NCBI GenBank assembly: GCA_913062745.1
Contig: CAJXXJ010000281.1
Span: forward strand, 1 to 5,713
DNA: 5,713 bases
Origin: an uncultured Phaeodactylibacter sp.
GTDB taxonomy: Bacteria; Bacteroidota; Bacteroidia; Chitinophagales; Saprospiraceae
Direction of reading: 5' to 3'
Part shown: one piece after another, positions 1 to 5,713 of the stretch
How the letters are laid out: the number at the start of each line of letters is the position of its first letter
How positions within the stretch are numbered: position 1 is the stretch's first letter
The notes under the pieces: generated by a model
What the model was told of the DNA's origin: nothing
The model's database searches: none
What the model saw: only the letters and a program-made list of their open reading frames with translations
Position numbers and translations under genes: made by a program

Positions 1-194
1 GGGAGGCGGACTTGCCGGCGATCAGCCACTTGTCGGTCGTGGAGGTCGGCACGGGCCGGGTGGTCGGGCAGTTTCACCTGCGCAGCACCACGCAGCGGCT
101 GGAAGGCTTGATGCGGCAGCCGGGCGGTCTGTACGCAGTGGTCGTTTATTTCCGGGACGGGACGGTTTGCTCAGGTAAGTTTATGGGGTGGTAG
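1..194 (+). CDS. C-terminal end of a probable T9SS type A sorting-domain protein (5' partial)
   Basis: The reading frame is open from the left edge (first full codon at base 3) to a TAG at 192-194, giving 63 residues. A TTG at 12 could act as a start, but the peptide looks like the end of a longer protein because it lacks a signal peptide and is essentially one domain tail. It has the pattern of a type IX secretion C-terminal sorting domain: a strand with a G-R-V-V turn (VEVGTGRVV), a polar stretch, then GGLYAVVVYFRDG and a final GKFMGW. This corresponds to the family's D.xGrvv, pGlYxvxv.xg and kkfvv blocks. In Bacteroidota such tails direct proteins through the outer membrane for cell-surface attachment or release. 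The passenger domain is outside the window, so the protein's function cannot be stated. The gene is convergent with the TPM gene. The domain call rests on pattern only. Confidence 0.72.
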   Translation, partial: EADLPAISHLSVVEVGTGRVVGQFHLRSTTQRLEGLMRQPGGLYAVVVYFRDGTVCSGKFMGW

Positions 195-233
195 GAAAGG
201 GGAAGGGGAATGGAAGCTGTTCACTAAACCGTG

Positions 234-261
234 CCTGCCGGAAATATGTACTGACGGCAGG
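234..261. repeat. 7-bp perfect inverted repeat between convergent genes
   Basis: CCTGCCG at 234-240 is the exact reverse complement of CGGCAGG at 255-261, with a 14-base loop. It lies in the 104-bp gap between two genes that end facing each other, where a shared bidirectional terminator would be expected. Neither side has a clean T tract and the loop is long, so a factor-independent terminator is possible but weak. The rest of the gap (195-298) shows no gene; it is purine-rich just after the left gene's stop. Confidence 0.3.
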
Positions 262-298
262 GGAAGCAGGGCATACCAATTTTAAAAGCTCGTATTCC

Positions 299-1543
299 CT
301 ACCAGCTCACCCCGGCCCCGCCGCCGCTGGAGCTGCCGCCGCCCCAGGAGCTGCCGCCCCCGCCGCTGAAGCCGCCACCGGAGGAAGAGCGCGTCTTTTT
401 GGGGATTGTAAAGAGCTGCCGTTTGCTGTAGTGGCAGTTTTTGCACTGATGGATGACTTCCCGCTGCCCGGAATGAGCGTAAGTGGCCTGGCGCAGGGTG
501 CGGGATTCCGCTTTGTGAAAGGCCTTGTAACGGCACTTCGGGCAGCTCTTGTACTTGCTCCATCGCTTGTCGTAGCGCAGGATGAGCACATCGTCCTCCT
601 CCTCGGTGACCCACACATCGTAATCAACGGCTTCAATCTCCTCTTCGGTGATTTGCCCGGCTTCCAGAAAGCGGTCATCTTCTGATTCGCTAAGCTTGCG
701 CATCGGCTTTCCGTTTTTACGGCTGAACCGCTGCTGATCGCGCAGTTGCCGGAGTCGGCGGCGCAGCAGGAAGTAGATGATCAGGTAGGGCAGGGGAAAG
801 AGCAGGATGAAAATCCAGCTATAGACCTTGCGCACCATAAGGTAGCGGTCGTAGAGCTCCTGCTTGCTGTAGTTGGAATATATCAGCCAGACTGCAAGGA
901 ATAGCAGAAAGACCAGGGTGGCCACAATATACCAGCCCAGAGGGCGGGGTGTTCCGGGCACCGGGCTGTAGCCTTCCCGGCCGGAAGAGCGGATTTCCTC
1001 CAGGTTTTCGGGCTGTTCCAGTTGTTGTTTAAAACGGCGGGTGGCTGCGATTAGCCCTTTGCCGTACTCATCCTGCTTAAAAAAGGGCACGAGCTCCTGC
1101 ATGCCGATGCGGTAGCAAAGGATGTCGGGGAGTACGCCTTCCAGCCCGTCTCCGGTTTCAAACTCCGTACGCCGCTGATCGAGTACAGTGAGGATAAGCA
1201 GCCCGTTGTCGACATCCGCCTGCCCGATGCCCCAGGCGCGGAAGAGGCGGGTGGCAAACTCTTTAGGATTATCTTCTCCGATGGACGGCAGCAGGACTAC
1301 GGCAATTTGGGCGGTGCTGCTTTGCTCCAGCTCGCGGCAGAGGGCATTGATGGATGCAGCCTCGTCAGGGGTGATCACTCCCGCCGGATCGCTGACGTAG
1401 CCGCTGCCGTTCTGCTTCGGGTCCGGTACAGTGGATATGGTATAGGTTTTCTGTGCGTACAACGTAATGGCGCTGAACGGAAAGCCAGTCAGCAAGATGA
1501 CCAGCAGGCCACAGATTCGTAGAAAAGCAAGCGGACGATTCAA
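299..1543 (-). CDS. TPM-domain membrane protein with zinc-ribbon-like module and Gly/Ser-rich tail
   Basis: The chosen TTG start at 1543 gives 414 residues and a good signal peptide: n-region NRPLAFLR, h-region ICGLLVILLTGF, and likely cleavage after LYA near residue 30. The open frame extends to another TTG at 1618, but that adds 25 polar residues in front of the signal and sits upstream of a promoter-like motif. Residues about 49-173 form a TPM domain (TLP18.3/Psb32/MOLO-1 family), with YVSDPAGVITPDE at its start and RAWGIG...DNGLLIL...TGDGLEGVLPD in its core. Two hydrophobic segments follow (about 202-222 and 240-260, the second containing PLP), then a strongly basic stretch, an acidic linker (about 286-318) and a CxxC...CxxC module (Cys334, 337, 367, 370). 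The tail from about 386 is nearly all Gly and Ser and ends in GVSW, as in many bacterial TPM proteins. TPM domains occur in photosystem II repair and receptor-associated proteins; the role of bacterial versions is poorly known. The domain call is confident; the function and start are less so. Confidence 0.85.
   Translation of the reverse strand: MNRPLAFLRICGLLVILLTGFPFSAITLYAQKTYTISTVPDPKQNGSGYVSDPAGVITPDEAASINALCRELEQSSTAQIAVVLLPSIGEDNPKEFATRLFRAWGIGQADVDNGLLILTVLDQRRTEFETGDGLEGVLPDILCYRIGMQELVPFFKQDEYGKGLIAATRRFKQQLEQPENLEEIRSSGREGYSPVPGTPRPLGWYIVATLVFLLFLAVWLIYSNYSKQELYDRYLMVRKVYSWIFILLFPLPYLIIYFLLRRRLRQLRDQQRFSRKNGKPMRKLSESEDDRFLEAGQITEEEIEAVDYDVWVTEEEDDVLILRYDKRWSKYKSCPKCRYKAFHKAESRTLRQATYAHSGQREVIHQCKNCHYSKRQLFTIPKKTRSSSGGGFSGGGGSSWGGGSSSGGGAGVSW
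434..544 (-). other. Zinc-ribbon-like four-cysteine module within the TPM-domain protein
   Basis: Near the C-terminus are two cysteine pairs, CPKC and CKNC, at residues 334/337 and 367/370 of the 414-residue product. They are separated by 29 residues rich in basic and aromatic residues. Two CxxC knuckles at this spacing are the usual signature of a zinc ribbon. Metal binding is inferred from the spacing alone. Confidence 0.6.
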
Positions 1544-1567
1544 GATTGCGGAAGTAATGGTGAGCTG

Positions 1568-1575
1568 CAAAGATA
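1568..1575 (-). promoter_or_regulatory. Candidate Bacteroidota -7 promoter element for the TPM gene
   Basis: The minus strand reads TATCTTTG, an exact match to the Bacteroidota housekeeping -7 consensus TAnnTTTG. It ends 24 bases before the TTG start at 1543, which would give a short leader of roughly 20 bases. No good TTTG -33 element is found at the usual spacing of about 19-21 bases upstream; the nearest TTTG (1619-1616) is about 40 bases away. The position between two same-strand genes makes it a reasonable promoter, but a half-match of this length can arise by chance. Confidence 0.4.
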
Positions 1576-1581
1576 AGGAAG

Positions 1582-1619
1582 TTTGGAGGGATGGCACCGT
1601 GCTACTTCCGCCTTCCAAA
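1582..1619 (-). terminator. Imperfect inverted repeat after gltD, possible gltBD terminator
   Basis: On the minus strand TTTGGAAGG (1619-1611) pairs with CCCTCCAAA (1590-1582) in eight of nine positions, with a 20-base loop. It begins six bases after the gltD stop codon, and the transcript continues into a pyrimidine-rich stretch (CTTCCTTATCTTT) that is only a poor U tract. The location suits transcription termination or 3'-end protection of the gltBD mRNA. The mismatch, long loop and weak U tract keep confidence low. Confidence 0.35.
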
Positions 1620-1624
1620 TTCTC

Positions 1625-3091
1625 CTAAGCTTCCACCTCCAGTTGTCCCGCATCCCGGCTTTCCAGTACCGACTCGCCCATCAGGAATGCATCCACGCTT
1701 CTGGCGGCTTCCCTGCCCTCGGCGATAGCCCAGACTACGAGGGACTGCCCGCGCCGCATATCGCCGGCTACGAATACCTTATCGATGTTGGTGCGGTAGT
1801 TGTCATCACGGACGTTGCCCCGCTCGTCGATCTCGACGCCCAGCTGTTCCAGCATCCCCTGAAACTGCGGATGCACAAAGCCAATCGCCAGCAGCGCCAG
1901 GTCACACGGGATTTCCCGCTCGCTGCCCGCTACTTCCTGAAAGCTGTGGCGGCCGGTTTTGGGGTCTTTGGCCCACTCGATGTTGACGAGGCGGATCGCC
2001 TTCAGCAGCCCGTTTTCGCCAACGAATGCTTTTGTCATCAGCGCCCATTCGCGTTCGCAGCCCTCCTCGTGGCTGGACGAGGTGCGCAGGATAACTGGCC
2101 AGTTGGGCCAGCTCATAGGGTCGCGCTCGCTGGGCGGTTTGGGCATGAGCTCAATCTGGGTGACCGACTTAGCGCCGTGGCGGTTGGAGGTGCCTACACA
2201 GTCAGAGCCGGTATCGCCGCCGCCTATTACGACCACGTGTTTATCTTTGGCAGAAATGAACGCTTCATCCGGCACCGGATCACCGGCTACCCGGCGGTTG
2301 TTTTGCTCGAGGAAGTCCATGGCGAAGTGGATGCCGCTGAGGTCCCTGCCCTCAATTTGCAAGTCGCGCGGGACGGTAGAGCCGCCGCAAAGGACTACAG
2401 CATCGTACTGCTCCGCCAGCGCCACCGGGTCTACATTGCGGCCCACATCAGCGCCGGTGCGGAAGCGGATGCCCTCGGCCTCCATCAGCGCTACCCGGCG
2501 TTCTACCACATACTTTTCCAGTTTAAAGTCCGGTATGCCGTACCGGAGCAAGCCACCGATGCGGTCGCTGCGCTCAAAAACCGTGACCAGGTGGCCGGCT
2601 TTATTGAGTTGCGCGGCAGCTGCCAGGCCGGCCGGGCCAGAGCCGACTACTGCGACTTGTTTGCCCGTGCGCAGGGTAGGGGGCTGTGGCCGGACGTAGC
2701 CTTTTTCAAAAGCCTGCTCGGCAATCGATTTTTCAATGTGCTCTATAGCTACGGGCGGCTGATTGATGCCCAGCACGCAGGAAGCTTCGCAGGGGGCCGG
2801 GCAAATGCGCCCGGTAAACTCCGGAAAGTTATTGGTGCTGCTGAGGATATCGTAGGCCAGTTGCCAATCCTCCTCGTGCACCGCCTCGTTGAATTCCGGG
2901 ATGATATTTCCGAGGGGGCAGCCGTTGTGGCAAAAGGGCACGCCGCAGTCCATACAGCGGGAAGCCTGTTGCTTGGTCCGCTCCGGCGGAAAGTCTTCGT
3001 AAATCTCCTTGTAGTCTTTGACGCGCTCTTCCGGTTTACGTTCTTTCGGAAGCTCGCGGGTATATTTGAGAAATCCTTTAGGATCTGCCAT
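1625..3091 (-). CDS. gltD: Glutamate synthase (NADPH) small (beta) subunit
   Basis: This complete gene (ATG at 3091, TAG at 1625-1627) encodes 488 residues, a normal length for GltD. The beta subunit oxidises NADPH on FAD and passes electrons through iron-sulfur clusters to the FMN site of GltB in the cytoplasm. The N-terminal domain carries the cluster cysteines Cys46, 49, 54 and 58 (CxxCxxxxCxxxCP) and a second group at Cys97, 101 and 105 (CPAPCEASC). The FAD-binding Rossmann motif GSGPAG lies at 150-155, followed by ERSDRIGGLLRYGIPDFKL. The NADPH-binding motif GGGDTGSDC lies at 290-298. The C-terminal FAD contact VFVAGDMRRGQSLVVWAIAEG lies near 439-459. All expected motifs are intact. It starts 35 bases after gltB's stop on the same strand, so the pair is an operon. 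Related dehydrogenase subunits (NADPH-dependent PreT or sulfide dehydrogenase types) share this fold, but adjacency to gltB settles the assignment. Confidence 0.97.
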   Translation of the reverse strand: MADPKGFLKYTRELPKERKPEERVKDYKEIYEDFPPERTKQQASRCMDCGVPFCHNGCPLGNIIPEFNEAVHEEDWQLAYDILSSTNNFPEFTGRICPAPCEASCVLGINQPPVAIEHIEKSIAEQAFEKGYVRPQPPTLRTGKQVAVVGSGPAGLAAAAQLNKAGHLVTVFERSDRIGGLLRYGIPDFKLEKYVVERRVALMEAEGIRFRTGADVGRNVDPVALAEQYDAVVLCGGSTVPRDLQIEGRDLSGIHFAMDFLEQNNRRVAGDPVPDEAFISAKDKHVVVIGGGDTGSDCVGTSNRHGAKSVTQIELMPKPPSERDPMSWPNWPVILRTSSSHEEGCEREWALMTKAFVGENGLLKAIRLVNIEWAKDPKTGRHSFQEVAGSEREIPCDLALLAIGFVHPQFQGMLEQLGVEIDERGNVRDDNYRTNIDKVFVAGDMRRGQSLVVWAIAEGREAARSVDAFLMGESVLESRDAGQLEVEA

Positions 3092-3117
3092 TGTGTTTTC
3101 TTTTTTGTGGTTTGTGG
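3092..3117 (-). promoter_or_regulatory. A-rich translation leader of gltD with tandem CCACAAA repeat
   Basis: The spacer upstream of the gltD ATG reads, on the minus strand, two adjacent copies of CCACAAA (3117-3104), then an A-rich run ending in AAAACACA before the ATG. There is no GGAG-type Shine-Dalgarno. A-rich, SD-less leaders are common in Bacteroidota, so this is the likely ribosome recruitment region. No TAnnTTTG promoter motif is seen in the spacer, consistent with gltD being read from the gltB transcript. Confidence 0.4.
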
Positions 3118-3126
3118 ATTCCGAGG

Positions 3127-5713
3127 TTACGCACTTGCGGCTACTGCAGTTACCTTTGCCTCTTCTTCGCGCTGCTGCAGCACCCGCTTGTAGTCCCTTG
3201 GCATCACTTTCGTAAATTGCTTGCGGGCCAGCTCCCAGTTATCGGTCAGCAGCTTAGCCTGCTCGCTCTGCGTGTACAGCAGGTGGTTGTCCAGCATTTG
3301 CCGCAGCTGCTGCTCATCTGCTTCGCTCATGGGGTCGAGGTCGACCATGCCGCGGTTGATGCGCTGCTCAAACCGCCCGTCCGGATTATAGACATAAGCA
3401 ATGCCTCCGCTCATGCCGGCGGCAAAGTTTTTACCAGTTTCACCCAGTACCACTACGACTCCTCCGGTCATATACTCGCAGCCGTGGTCGCCTATACCTT
3501 CCACTACGGCCTTGACGCCGGAGTTCCTTACGGCAAAGCGCTCGCCCGCCATGCCACAGATGTAGGCCTCCCCGGAAGTTGCTCCGTAGAAAGCCACGTT
3601 GCCCACGATGATGTTCTCGCTGGGGCGGAATTTCGCCAGCCGGTCGGGGATAGCGACCAGCTGTGCGCCGGAAAGCCCTTTGCCAAAGTAGTCGTTAGCT
3701 TCGCCTTCCAGCGTAAACCGAAGGCCGGTAGCACCAAATGCCGCAAAACTTTGCCCGGCAGATCCCCGGAAATGGAAATCGATCGTGCCGGCAGGCAGCC
3801 CCTTCCCGCCGTAGCGCTTGCTGATTTCATTGGACAGCATAGTGCCGGTGGCGCGGTCCGTATTCCTGATGTCGAAGCTTTCCTTAACGGTTTGCCCCAG
3901 CGAGAGCGCCGGCTCGGCGTAGGGGATGAGTTTGCGGTCCAGCACCTGCTGAATACCGTGGTCTTGCTCGATTTGCTTGTACTGCCCGACGGTTTCCTCA
4001 GCGGGCTCTTTGTACAGGATCGGGCTCAGGTCGAGCCCCTGATACTTCCAGTAGGCAGGCTTGCGCTTGGCCTTCAGCATTTCCACTTTGCCCACCATTT
4101 CGTCTACGGTGCGGAAGCCCAGTTGCGCCATGATTTCCCGCAGGTCTTCTGCCAGGAAGCGGAAGAAATTGATGACGTGCTCCGGTTGCCCGTTGAAGCG
4201 CTTGCGGAGCTCCGGGTCCTGCGTGGCTATGCCTACCGGGCAGGTGTTGGTATGGCATTTGCGCATCATGATGCAGCCTTCCACGACCAGCGCTGCGGTG
4301 GCGACGCCCCATTCCTCTGCACCCAGCAGGGTGGCGATGGCCAGGTCGCGCCCGGTGCGGATTTGCCCGTCGGTCTGCAGGGTGACGCGGTCGCGCAGCT
4401 TATTTTTGACCAGCGTTTGGTGGCTTTCGGCCAGCCCCAACTCCCAGGGCAGGCCCGCGTGTCGGATAGAAGTCAGCGGGGAAGCGCCGGTACCGCCATC
4501 GTGGCCGGAAATGAGGATGGCATCTGCATGTGCTTTAGCCACGCCGGAAGCGATGATGCCCACGCCGGCTTTGGATACCAGCTTCACGTTGATGCGCGCA
4601 TCCCGGTTGGCGTTCTTCAAGTCATAGATGAGCTGTGCCAGATCCTCGATAGAGTAAATGTCGTGATGAGGGGGAGGGGAAATCAGCCCCACACCCGGTG
4701 TAGAGTGCCGCACCCTTCCGATCCAGTCGTCTACCTTGTGGCCCGGCAGTTGCCCGCCTTCGCCGGGCTTAGCGCCCTGTGCCATTTTGATCTGTATTTC
4801 GTCTGCATTCGTCAGGTAGTGGCTCGTTACACCGAAGCGGCCGGAAGCGACCTGCTTGATGGCCGAGCGTTCCCAGTCGCCGTTGGTTTTCCGCGTAAAG
4901 CGGGCTTCGTCCTCACCGCCTTCGCCACTGTTGCTTTTGGCGCCGATGCGGTTCATTGCAACGGCCAGCGTAGCGTGGGCTTCGTGAGAAATGGAGCCGA
5001 ACGACATAGCTCCGGTGGCGAAGCGCTTCATGATGTTCTCGGCAGGCTCCACCTCCTTCAGCGGGATGCGCTCGCCGCGGCGGAAAGCCAGCAGCCCGCG
5101 CAGCGTGAGTGCCTGCTCGGTCTGCTCGTCGATCAGCTTAGCATATTTCTTGTACGCCTCGTAGTCATTGCCGCGGGCTGCCAGTTGCAGGAAGTGTATG
5201 GACTGGGGGTTGAAGAGGTGGGCTTCTCCGCGCCGCTTCCATTGGTAAACGCCGCCCACTTCCAGCCGTGGGTTCGGTACAGCCTTCTCCGGGAAAGCAA
5301 GCCGGTGGCGCGTCATCACCTCGCGGGCGATACCGTCAAAGCCCACCCCCTGTATACGGGAGATAGAACCGCGGAAGCACTTGTCGACCACTTCCCGGTT
5401 CAACCCCAGGATTTCGAATATTTGTGCGCCCTGATAAGACTGCAGGGTAGAAATGCCGATTTTAGACATGATCTTGAGGAGCCCTTTGCCAACTGCTTTG
5501 TTATATCCTGCCATGAGCGACTCGAGGCTCTGGTCCGGGCCGAACAGCCCGCGTTTGTGCAGGTTGGCGATGGAAGCGTAGGCCATGTAGGGATTGATAG
5601 CGCTTGCCCCGTAGCCGATCAGCGTGGCGAAGTGGTGGGACTCGCGCACATCGCCGGCTTCCACCACGATAGAAGCGAGGCTGCGCAGCCCTTTCTGTAT
5701 GAGGTGATGGTGG
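3127..5713 (-). CDS. gltB: Glutamate synthase large (alpha) subunit, C-terminal portion (5' partial)
   Basis: The frame is open from the right edge to a TAA at 3127-3129, giving 861 residues of a family usually near 1,500. The GTG at 5667 is internal: coding continues upstream as [21 protein letters not shown], the family's conserved sequence. The N-terminal class II glutaminase domain and part of the central domain are therefore missing. Present in order are the end of the central domain (to about residue 220), the FMN/2-oxoglutarate synthase domain starting near [15 protein letters not shown] (232-246) and including [25 protein letters not shown] and [11 protein letters not shown], and the 3Fe-4S cluster cysteines Cys480, 486 and 491 ([15 protein letters not shown]). 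The C-terminal GXGXG beta-helix domain (about 610-800) contains the repeated turns [31 protein letters not shown] and [14 protein letters not shown]. The FMN domain makes glutamate from 2-oxoglutarate and ammonia channelled from the glutaminase site. The immediately downstream gltD marks this as the NADPH-type enzyme rather than a ferredoxin-dependent one. No frameshift or lost key residue is seen. Confidence 0.97.
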   Translation of the reverse strand, partial: HHHLIQKGLRSLASIVVEAGDVRESHHFATLIGYGASAINPYMAYASIANLHKRGLFGPDQSLESLMAGYNKAVGKGLLKIMSKIGISTLQSYQGAQIFEILGLNREVVDKCFRGSISRIQGVGFDGIAREVMTRHRLAFPEKAVPNPRLEVGGVYQWKRRGEAHLFNPQSIHFLQLAARGNDYEAYKKYAKLIDEQTEQALTLRGLLAFRRGERIPLKEVEPAENIMKRFATGAMSFGSISHEAHATLAVAMNRIGAKSNSGEGGEDEARFTRKTNGDWERSAIKQVASGRFGVTSHYLTNADEIQIKMAQGAKPGEGGQLPGHKVDDWIGRVRHSTPGVGLISPPPHHDIYSIEDLAQLIYDLKNANRDARINVKLVSKAGVGIIASGVAKAHADAILISGHDGGTGASPLTSIRHAGLPWELGLAESHQTLVKNKLRDRVTLQTDGQIRTGRDLAIATLLGAEEWGVATAALVVEGCIMMRKCHTNTCPVGIATQDPELRKRFNGQPEHVINFFRFLAEDLREIMAQLGFRTVDEMVGKVEMLKAKRKPAYWKYQGLDLSPILYKEPAEETVGQYKQIEQDHGIQQVLDRKLIPYAEPALSLGQTVKESFDIRNTDRATGTMLSNEISKRYGGKGLPAGTIDFHFRGSAGQSFAAFGATGLRFTLEGEANDYFGKGLSGAQLVAIPDRLAKFRPSENIIVGNVAFYGATSGEAYICGMAGERFAVRNSGVKAVVEGIGDHGCEYMTGGVVVVLGETGKNFAAGMSGGIAYVYNPDGRFEQRINRGMVDLDPMSEADEQQLRQMLDNHLLYTQSEQAKLLTDNWELARKQFTKVMPRDYKRVLQQREEEAKVTAVAASA

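Noticed and set aside
299..390. The GGC/AGC-rich stretch as a possible DNA repeat array
   Set aside because: The repetition follows the codons of the Gly/Ser tail in the - strand protein, with no constant repeat unit or spacer, so it is protein low complexity rather than a separate element.
188..685. Ala/Gly/Pro-rich frames on both strands over the end of the TPM gene
   Set aside because: These come from reading the Gly/Ser-coding repeats of the TPM protein's tail in other frames. The low-complexity Ala and Pro runs have no support as proteins.
1583..3193. A 536-codon open frame on the + strand, opposite the whole of gltD
   Set aside because: It mirrors an intact, motif-complete gltD. Its predicted peptide has no recognisable domain, and long antisense frames are common opposite GC-rich genes because of codon bias.
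4061..4627. A 188-codon + strand frame, and other short frames opposite or within gltB
   Set aside because: They overlap the conserved FMN and iron-sulfur region of gltB, whose frame has all the family motifs. The peptides show no known features.
5665..5667. GTG at 5667 as the start of the large-subunit gene
   Set aside because: The codons upstream, to the window edge, encode the conserved [11 protein letters not shown] segment of GltB, so the gene simply continues beyond the window.
1..5713. Search for mobile elements, CRISPR arrays, tRNA genes or a defence-type system
   Set aside because: Almost all of the window is accounted for by four genes. The gaps are 104, 81 and 35 bases long and contain no terminal repeats, spaced direct repeats or cloverleaf structures.

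Overview
The window looks like ordinary chromosomal DNA from a fairly GC-rich member of the Bacteroidota. Three signs support this. The left edge carries the C-terminal end of a protein that resembles a type IX secretion (T9SS) type A sorting domain. The best promoter-like motif matches the Bacteroidota -7 consensus TAnnTTTG. Leaders before start codons are A-rich or lack Shine-Dalgarno sequences. A Saprospiria-like lineage (Lewinella/Phaeodactylibacter type) would fit the base composition, but that is a guess.

Layout from left to right: (1) 1-194, + strand, the last 63 complete codons of a probable secreted T9SS cargo protein, cut by the window edge. (2) 195-298, a short gap between convergent genes that holds a perfect 7-bp inverted repeat. 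(3) 299-1543, - strand, a membrane-anchored TPM-domain protein with a signal peptide, two hydrophobic segments, a four-cysteine zinc-ribbon-like module and a Gly/Ser-rich tail. (4) 1544-1624, a gap with an imperfect inverted repeat (possible gltBD terminator) and a TATCTTTG promoter motif. (5) 1625-3091, - strand, gltD, the complete small subunit of glutamate synthase. (6) 3092-3126, a 35-bp spacer with an A-rich leader. (7) 3127-5713, - strand, gltB, the glutamate synthase large subunit, whose N-terminal amidotransferase half lies beyond the right edge.

GltB and GltD together form NADPH-dependent glutamate synthase (GOGAT). GltD oxidises NADPH and passes electrons through flavin and iron-sulfur centres to the FMN site of GltB. 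There 2-oxoglutarate and glutamine-derived ammonia become glutamate. The two genes are almost certainly one transcript, in the order gltB then gltD. The TPM gene follows in the same direction but probably has its own promoter, and no functional link to nitrogen assimilation is visible.

I found no mobile element, CRISPR array, tRNA, rRNA or convincing undescribed system. The most notable points are the domain make-up and contradictory topology signals of the TPM protein, and evidence that its start lies 75 bases inside the longest open frame.
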